From the NCBI RefSeq assembly GCF_031143425.1, contig NC_090448.1, positions 527,948,313 to 528,012,312 on the forward strand: a stretch of 64,000 bases of DNA, in the 5' to 3' direction. This document shows positions 55,943 to 64,000 of the stretch, piece by piece; positions within the stretch are counted from its first letter, which is position 1, and each line of letters starts with the position of its first letter. The DNA comes from Pleurodeles waltl (Eukaryota; Chordata; Amphibia; Caudata; Salamandridae). The notes under the pieces were generated by a model that ran no database searches, was not told the DNA's origin, and was given only the letters and a program-made list of their open reading frames with translations. The translations under genes and the position numbers were made by a program.

Positions 55943-58509
55943 TGTTGTAAATGTCCCTTTTTGCAGTGTCATCCCCAGTCTTTTTGCCTCCTTCCTCCTA
56001 TTTTTTCTGACCTGTTTTTGTTGGCTTTAGGACTTTGGGCAATTTACCACTGCTAACCAGTGCTAAAGTGCATATGCTCTCTGTGTAAAGTGTACTGTTG
56101 ATTGGTTTATCCATGATTGGCATATCTGATTTACTGGGAAGTCCCTAGTAAAGTGCACTAGAGGTGCCCAGGGCCTGTAAATCAAATGCTACTAGTGGGT
56201 CTGTAGCACTGACTGTGCCACCGACATCAGTAGCCCTGTAAACATGGCTCATACCTGCCACTGTAGTGTCTGTGTGTGAAATTTTAAACTGCCATTTCGA
56301 CTTGGCAAGTGTACCCACTTGCCAGGCCTAAACCTTCCCTTCTACTACATGTGGGGCACCCCTAAAGTAGGCCCTAGGTAGCACCAGGGGCAGGGTGCAG
56401 TGTATGTTTAAGGTAGGACATATACTAGTGTGTCTTATATGTCCTAACAGTGAAATACTGCCAAATTCGGTTTTCACTGTGCAAGGCCTATCTCTCTCAT
56501 AGGTTAACTTGGGGGCTGTCCTTAAATAGCCTTGAAGTGCAGATTCCCTTTGAGAGCAGATGTAAATATGGAGTTTAGGGTCTCTGAACTCACAATTTAA
56601 AAATACATCCTTTATTGAAGTTGGTTTTCAAATTGTCTGTTTGAAAATGGCACTTTTAGAAAGTAGGCATTTTCTTGCTTATACCATTCTGCGACTCTGC
56701 CTGTTTGTGGATTGTCTGTCTGGGTCAGTTTGACAGTTGGGCTGTTTTGCACCTCTCTAGACAATGACACAAAAGGGGGCGGGTGTAGCCTGCATATTCT
56801 GATGAGCCATCCGAGCTAGAGAGGAGGGAGGAGTGGTCGTTCACACCTGAAAGGACTGTGCCTGTCCTCACACAATGCAGTCTCTGACCCCCTGGTGTGC
56901 ATCTGGGGCCTGGCCTGGACAAGGAAGGATCTTGCAAACATTGAGATTTTGCTTTGAATTTTGCCAACTTCAAAGGTTGAACTGGGTATAAGAAGAAGAC
57001 CAAAAGACTTTTAGAATCTTTCTGTAATCAAAGGAACCTCTGCAAGGAGAAGAGCTGAAGGAGGAGTACTATCCCTTTGCTGTGCTGCTTTGCTGGACTG
57101 GCCTGCAGTTGCTGCTTCTCCCTGAAAAGAGTGCAGAGGGTGAATTTTGCTGTGTATCCTGCTTGAGAAAATTCTCCAAGGGCTTGGAGTAGAGCTTGCT
57201 TCCTGTTGGAAGTCTCAGGGACACCAAAGACTTCAGTTTCCTCGACCTGCAGCACTGGGAACTGTGTGTTTTGAGCTGTTCAAGATGAGCAACCACTGCA
57301 ATGCCGCTAACGACGCCGCTGGCCTGCACCATGACCTGCCGACGCCACACGGAGTCGCATTGCCCCGCTTCGCACCGCGACCCTGGTACCCCGACACTGT
57401 CATCGGACGACTTCACTGAGCCGCTGCTCGCACTGTGACCTGTGGGCCCCGCACTCTGGCATCGCCTGCTCACACCGCAGCCTGGGCATCCCTGACAACA
57501 ACGCTCCTGCTGACACCGGCACCGCTGCCTGCACCGTGGCCTGTGGACACCGCTTGTGAGGTACACAAAGCACCGCAGCCCCGGTCCACCGACGCCAGCA
57601 CCATCGACTCCTGTGTCGTCACCAGGCATCCTGCCTGCACCGTGGCCTGTGGACACCGCTCGTGAGGGTCATGAAGCACCCTCCCGTCCCGCACCACTGG
57701 CTTGGGCCTACTGACTACAGCGCTTCTGCAACGACGTCGCCAATGCCTCCACCGTGACCTGTGGACACCGCACGTCGCACCGCCCCGCTTCACACAGCAG
57801 CCCTGGTCTCACCGACGATGCTGGACACATTCACTGAGCCGCTGCCTGCACCGTCCCGCATTGTCCCGCTTTGCAACGCAGCCCCGATGCCATCCACGCT
57901 GGCGCACCTGACTTCATCAACCTGGAGTTCGATCCGCAACGTGTGTGACCTCAAGGGCCCGACGACTCGGGAACCGACTCCGGAACCGACACCACAACGT
58001 CAGCGACGCTGCTCTCCAGACCTCACTGCGATGATCACGATGCCCTGCAAATCCAAGGTACTATTTGCGGGTCTTCCCGACACCATAGCTGGCCTGCAAC
58101 GTCACGGCCGGCCTGAACTGTTGGTTTTGTTGATCACGATGCCGTGATAGCCCCTGGTTGAGCTATGGACTTCAAGGAAATGTATTTTTGAGTAAATCTT
58201 GCAGAATTCATATTTTTATTACTGTATGTTGTATTTTTATTGGATTTGGTCTTGTTTTATATAGATAAATATTGGCTATTTTTCTAAAACTGGTGTGGTG
58301 TCCATTTGTAGTGTTTTCACTTAATACTGTGTGTTATGTGCAAATGCTTTACTCATTGCTCCTGAGATAAGCCTGACTGCTTGTGCCAAGCTACCAAGGG
58401 GGTGAGCAGGGGTTATCTGAGCGGGTATCTTCCTTATCCTGACTGGAGTGAGGGTCCCTACTTGGACAGGGTGCTAACCGACTGCCAACTAGAGAACCCA
58501 TTTCTAACA
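55943..58509 (+). mobile_element. Solo LTR Y, same family as X
   Basis: 2,567 bp beginning TGTTGTAAATGTCCC and ending CCCATTTCTAACA, flanked by a perfect 5 bp duplication GTCTC (55938-55942 and 58510-58514). Contains CCACTGCTAACCAGTGCTAA, AAACTGCCATTTCGACTTGG, TATAAG near 56987 and TAAGCCTGACTGC near 58366, as in LTR X. A GC-rich stretch at 57300-58050 has degenerate ~100 bp repeats. No internal retroelement genes, so a solo LTR. Confidence 0.85.
57300..58050 (+). repeat. GC-rich degenerate repeats within LTR Y
   Basis: The phrase CACCGTGGCCTGTGGACACC occurs near 57533 and 57638, and diverged forms appear at about 57432 and 57748. The open frames on both strands here (up to 195 codons) follow from low stop density in GC-rich repeats. 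Confidence 0.6.
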
Positions 58510-58514
58510 GTCTC

Positions 58515-61500
58515 CCACCTGGATTGGGTCTATTGGCATGTATGGGTATGGAATAATACTGAGGAGTGGATGTAGTTCTAACCGGTGGGTTCAACTATGT
58601 TCAAATTACACATTTCTGTGAATCTTGCAGTTTAGGGACAACAGATACATTTTTGTGATCAACCATGTCGCAGTAGGCAGATATAAAAGGAGTAGAGGCA
58701 TACAGCCCCATCATTTTTAAATGCAATTTCATATCCATCCTGTGAACGAATGACAGCTGAATCCTGGATGAAACCCTGATTGGGTGTTTTATAATTTTGT
58801 TATATACACCTTCATGTGTGAGTTTACCATCAATAATATTACCTAGGAATGGTAGTTGGATGCCCCTTCCACATTTTGGAAGTTTTCTGAATTGAGTTTC
58901 TTTTTTCTATATAACTTGCACTCTCTTGAGATGGTTATGAAATGAACTTATGAAACGATCCTAGTGATTCTCAGGATCATTCAATTTGCTGAGGGGGCAC
59001 ATTCCGTAATCCAAATGTTGGAACTGCTGTTTCACAGAATGGAAAACATTTCAACAAATGGCGAGTTTTCTCCAAAATCATCATGGTGGGAAGTACCAGA
59101 TTTAAAAAAGAGTGTTTTGTCAATACTTTGAGTCCCAAATTCCATGCACTGCTGATGCAGTTGCACCAAACGTTTTTGCACAATCATGTTTGCCTACACA
59201 ATTTCGATTATACGACATGCAAAACTACTACATGTTAAAAAAGCACTAAACAGTATGATAGATCTGCAAGCAAAACAATCATGCTCTGATATGACAAGTC
59301 CTTTTGGAAATGCTCAAACTTAGGGCATTACCATCAAAATCAAATCTGCCTTAAAACAAGCAGTAAATCATTAGAACGAACCTTAAATCGTAAAGAAAAA
59401 ATACATGAAGGTATATGTCAATGAACGGAACATGATAAAGAACAAAGTAGAACCAGGAAACATTTGTTCAGTCGTGAAGCCAAATACATCAGTGTATGGC
59501 TCTTAGATCCGTGATACCAGTGTGGGAACAGACAGGAGTTTCTGCCAGTATCATAACTATAATTATGTTTTGAATAGAACCATCGATGTCCATTCTCTAC
59601 ACACATTTTACCGGGGAAAACCTGATAAAACGTGTCTGCATAAAATAGCCGCCTTGGCAGATAGATATGCAGGAATGGTCGAGGAGTCACGAGTTCCTCG
59701 GGCCACTCCCATGTCAAGGTTACCTGGAAATTGTGCACTGTGGAAATGCCAACTGCCGTCATAGTGTGCAGACTAGTGTGCATGTGTGCAGTATTACTCG
59801 GGCATCTCTCCTCCAATTGCCTTCAAGACCACAGCAAGTAATACTTGCACATCACGTCAGGCGAGTCCAAAAGAGCAAGTCCCACAAATGCAGAATACAT
59901 CAATCACATATCTACACAGTAGGTATAATTGAAGACAGTGACCTACTAAAGGGAAGTCTATGGTGAGTCCATCAGCCCCTGAGCTCCCATTTTTAAATTG
60001 GTATGTGGCCCGAAATTACAATTCCAGTAAAGCATAATACAGTAGGCAATTTCAAACTAATCATCTCTCCTGCCAGACACCTTATAGTCCTATTCGGGTC
60101 CAACAAAACCCATTCCTTGTTACCCTAGCCTGCCAAACACTAAAAACCCAGGAATCAATGCACCCTATCAGCCTTTACGAATCCCACCCAACCCCAAAAA
60201 ACCCATTTCATGACTATTCTACCCTACACCTACAACCAATACACCCGTCTACATCCGTGAAACATGCACTCAATGATGGCTTCTCTGAGAGGTCTTCTCT
60301 ACCCCAGACAATTAGGCAATATGTGTAGACCTCGTGCTTAGTCTGACGGAGACAGCAGGAAAGAATGGGATGATGAAATGGTGGATGGGTGGGGTGAGTG
60401 AGAGGTACTGCCACTATCTTGGGCCTGGGACAGTATGTGGCCGAGGGACTGTTTTTTCCACTGCTCGAGGTGGCATGTTTGCATATGGATAGCAGACAGC
60501 ATGCCCTGATGTCTTTTAGCCACATGCCTTGTAAAGTCATGAATTGTCAATGGTTTCAGCATCTTTCCCTTCTTCGTTGCTCACTCTCCCTCTGATTGCA
60601 ACTTCAGATATTGCATGCTGCACTTGTGTCCTGCTGTTGTTGGGTGTGGTGCCAGAATGCCGACCTGCTGCTGCTCTGGAATTAGCTTTCTTAGATTATC
60701 TCTGTACTTGAGGAATGCTCCCATGGCTGTGTGTTTGCCTCCATGGATATCACAAGTAGAGATGCTTGTCTTGCTTCCAGGACTGAAAAACTATCTACTA
60801 GCTGTTAAACTAATGTGACCATACTGGCCAGAGGCGTGCTTTCTAAGAGGGCCTAGCTGCAACTTGTTCTCATGTAATGAGATGGGCTGCCACACCTCCA
60901 AATTCATTATATCCCCAAGACTGGAACATTATCCTCCTCTTCCAATTCCTCCATGGTGATATAGGGTTAAGTGAGGCAGATCTCAATGGGACCTGCGATG
61001 TCAACAGAATGGGAGGATGACCAGATGTGATATAGGTTGCTGCAGAAGCGGTAATGGTGGTGCATTTGGGAGAGGGGATACGTTGAAGCAGCTGGGGTGG
61101 CAGTAGTGGTGGAGACCACCAGTGTTTGAGACCATGGTGGTTGCAGCAGTAGGAGTGATGGTCTTGCTTGCATCACCTGCAATAAAATCAAGATGTGCCC
61201 TTCTGGTACCTCCAGTGGTTGACAGGGTATGGCTGGTGGATGGTAGGTTCTCTTCCTTATGTACAGTGTAATCTGTAAGGGGAGTCGTCACTCAGTCAAG
61301 TACTTTAGTAAAGACGTGCCTCACAACAATAGTGACGTACATATTCTTTGATTTCACACGTTGGCCTAGTGTGTTGATGCATGAATGTGTATACACCTTG
61401 CATGAATATATGTCATCTCACAAGGGATCAATTACATCCAAATGCAGCCTCCCTTTCTCTCAGGAAGTATTTTCCACTATGGGGTTGTGACCCAAATTTG

Positions 61501-62041
61501 CTGTGCTCGTTTACACGGTACTGTTCCTTTTGCACCCAGACATTAAACTAACTCACGCATCATATACAGGCTTCCTGGCTGCTAAGACTACCTTACACAA
61601 CCACCTGAGGACATAGCTGAAACCATGTTCACGCCAGTCTCTGACTCTGCTGCATATCACATGGGATCACTTCCTGAAAGTGAACATCAATTGTCCATGG
61701 TCTAGTTCAAATATTCTAAGTGACATACATGTATAATACTCAGTAACATGCATTTGTGCAGTTTAGAAGACTTAATTTGCATAACATGAACTCTCCATGA
61801 CCCTTACACTGTACACCCTGGCATGTAGAACATTTAAGGATGAGGTTATGGTGCATGGCCATGCCTCCCTCTGGACAGGTGCCACTTTGATGATTTCACC
61901 CCATCTGTTTTAGGCCCATTCAGTCATTGTTTGTACACTGTGGCAGTTTGTTATGTTTTTTATGTATATTCATCAAGTTAATTATCACCCATGATAGTAT
62001 CCTGCCACTGAGTAGGTGTGTGTGCCTAGTCCTACCTATGG
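58515..62041. other. Unclassified sequence, about 3.5 kb
   Basis: No element ends recognised. A minus-strand frame at 59418-59816 (132 codons) and one at 60214-60540 look mildly protein-like, but I cannot assign either; either may be a relic. The rest shows only short frames. Confidence 0.4.
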
Positions 62042-63140
62042 TTAACTGAAAAGCCAGGTCATAAGGCTCTTACAGAAGAGACAAGGAGCTGTCATGTGGA
62101 GTGGGTGGTCATTCCATGTGATTTGAGAGAACACCCATCTAGTTCTGTGTATGAGTGGAATGTGTGCAAGTTGGAGTCCTGTTGAGCGGAGGTGTCTGGG
62201 TGGTTGGTGGAAAAAGATGTGACTGTTTGGGTAGGTGGGGCCTAAGTTGTGTTGTGCCTTGAATGTGTGTGAGAAGTATAACACGAGCGCATTTGTGTAT
62301 CTTGAGCCAATGAAACTCCTTGAGGTGTGGTGTGAAGTGCATTCTGTTAGGAAGGTTGGGGTTGAGGCTGATGAGATCTGAATTGTTTGTAGTCTTCTGG
62401 TGAGTTGCTTGCTGATCCTGGAGTAGAGGGTGTTCTCAAAGTCCAACTTGGAGGTGATGAGTGCATGAGTGACATTTTTTCTGGTGTGCTTGGAAGCAAT
62501 TTGGAACTCTTCCTGAGCATCTTCATGAGGTGGAAGTAGGATGCAATGACAGCATTGACTTGTGGGGCCATGTCCAGTTTGCTGTTGATAATGATTCAAG
62601 AGGTTCCTGGCATGGGTCCGAAATCAGCCAGCCACGAGTTGTAGACCCATGGCAAGGTGTTCTTGCTAAAGATCACTACTTCTGTCTTATCAGTGTTGAG
62701 CTTGTTTATTGTGTTGGGAGGTCTTTTACAAGAGGGAAAGTATGAGTTGCGTGTCAGCATAGGAGAGTATATTATTGTTGTGTGCCCGGGTGATGTTGGC
62801 CTAAGGGATTATGAATGCGTTTAAGAGGGTGGACCTAAGCAATCAACACTGAGTAAGGTGTCAGACTGACAGCTTATGATCTGCTAAGAAGGAGCAGATT
62901 CAGCAGTAGGGAGTCCTTAGATGCCAATCTTGTGCAGGCGTCTGGTGAGGATGGGGTGTGAGATCATGTCAAATGCTACAGCGAGGTTCAAAAGAATAAG
63001 GGCTGCTGTGTCTCCTCTGTCAAGGATCATGCAGATGTCGTCTGAGGTGGCGAAGAGTGTGGCTTCTGTACTGCGTGACGTCGAGCAGCTGTTGATTACT
63101 TGTTTCTCTCCGTTTTTAACAATGACAAGGTCCACCACTA
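62042..63140 (-). pseudogene. L2/Rex-like LINE reverse transcriptase fragment
   Basis: Two minus-strand blocks of a non-LTR reverse transcriptase. At 62917-63138: TAALILLNLAVAFDMISHPIL and RRLHKIGI, matching the LDLSAAFDTVDH core. At 62042-62599: VTHALITSKLDFENTLYSRI and RRLQTIQ, then LRSTGLQL and WVFSQITWNDHP, matching the C-terminal domain of CR1/L2/Rex-type ORF2. The active-site YADD region between them is not recognisable. A 5'-truncated, decayed copy. Confidence 0.75.
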
Positions 63141-64000
63141 GAATAAATAAGCCTCAGGTGTCCCTTAGTCATTTTTAACTCTCACAACTTTCTTTTTCCA
63201 ATCTACATACGAGACGATTTTCGTTTTTTTTTTTGACACAGCACTTCTTCTTTAAAGAAATCTCTGGCAAAGAGCCCCCTCATTGGTACCCATTAGGCAT
63301 TTCAACACTAGCAAGGAGTTGCTCAGTGATGAAACACGCCACCCAACTGGGTGGGTGAGGGCTCTTGCTCCTATTTCTTTTAATTCTTTTGACTTGTTTA
63401 ATATCAAAGGATGACATAAGGTGCTTTGCCTTTGTTATTTTAGGAACTGCATACTCCCTTTTTCATTCACAGAAATTTCACAACATTTGAGTCAGATAGT
63501 GCTCATAAAATTATTGATATGAAGGGGGAGAGGAAGTATTTGGGTTGTATGTTAAGACCTTCTCTATGCTGTATCAGGCCCTTCATGCCGTTTTGAATCT
63601 GAATGTGCTAACTGGGTGTTGGTTTGCCAAAAATACAATAAAAAAATGATTTCTTAAACAAACTTACCACAAGTTCAGCCCAGTGCTCCAGGTGGACCTC
63701 AGTTGGAGGGCTACCTGCAGTGGACAGATTCTCAAAGTTTGCGAGCTGACAGAACCGAGTTCCTCACTTTCCACCTTAGGCCACTGGAGCGTTTATGAGC
63801 ATCCTCCACATTACTGGGGTGAAGGGACATTGCATCTGCCTTATTTGTAATGTCCTACCAAAGTGTGGCACGTCTCTTAGGGCTAGCCTGAGTTACTGCA
63901 AAAATATGGGATTGTTATTGACCACCTGCTCTGTCGGTAATTCCTTTTCTGAAATTTTTGGATGATTAATTTAATTTGAAAAGTAATTTCTCTGTTTGCC
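63141..64000. other. Unclassified right end
   Basis: AT-rich sequence with a 10 bp T run near 63226. No feature seen. Confidence 0.5.

Noticed and set aside
57069..57656. 195-codon minus-strand gene
   Set aside because: Lies in GC-rich degenerate repeats of LTR Y with few stops in any frame; no motif.
42069..58509. LTRs X and Y as the two ends of one provirus
   Set aside because: Each has its own 5 bp target duplication, and the 647 bp between them has no coding content.
1..64000. Host protein-coding exons
   Set aside because: No frame outside the mobile elements showed a recognisable domain with flanking splice signals.

Overview
This 64 kb window reads as intergenic DNA from a very large vertebrate genome. 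I recognise no host gene, tRNA, rRNA or CRISPR array in it. Nearly everything classifiable is a transposable element, and many are inserted inside one another. The mix (long PIF/Harbinger elements, L1, other non-LTR elements, a piggyBac relative, retrovirus-like and LTR elements) suggests an amphibian. Several families resemble repeats I associate with newts (Pleurodeles type). That species guess comes from memory and was not checked.

Layout. 1-5650: the 5' part of a retrovirus-like element on the minus strand, with LTR, an initiator-Met tRNA primer site, a long leader, and a gag frame that leaves the window at base 1 and carries one in-frame stop. 5671-19330: a long piggyBac-type element made largely of internal tandem repeats, with a decayed transposase at 16530-17689. 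A 6.9 kb L1 (7637-14516) is inserted in it, and an 860 bp solo LTR (11966-12825) is inserted in the L1's ORF1. 19335-24483: mostly unclassified. 24484-40063: a minus-strand APE-type LINE of about 4.9 kb (excluding its insert), bounded on both sides by copies of the same ~970 bp sequence. An 8.8 kb Harbinger (28472-37240) is inserted in the LINE's endonuclease domain. 40881-41333: a small GC-rich element built almost wholly of hairpins. 42069-55295: a long solo LTR carrying a second, inverted Harbinger (45131-54784). 55943-58509: a second solo LTR of the same family. 62042-63140: a fragment of an L2/Rex-like LINE.

The two Harbingers are the most informative part. Both carry three genes instead of the usual two: a two-exon Myb/SANT-like gene (A), a three-exon HARBI1-type transposase whose first exon lies far away near the opposite end, and a second Myb/SANT-like gene (B) lying antisense inside the transposase's long first intron, next to minisatellites. 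Gene A of copy 1 is an intact 400-codon spliced frame. The transposase and gene B are broken in both copies, by different mutations. Terminal repeats and 3 bp target duplications are visible at both copies. The domain calls rest on motifs read by eye; no database search was possible.
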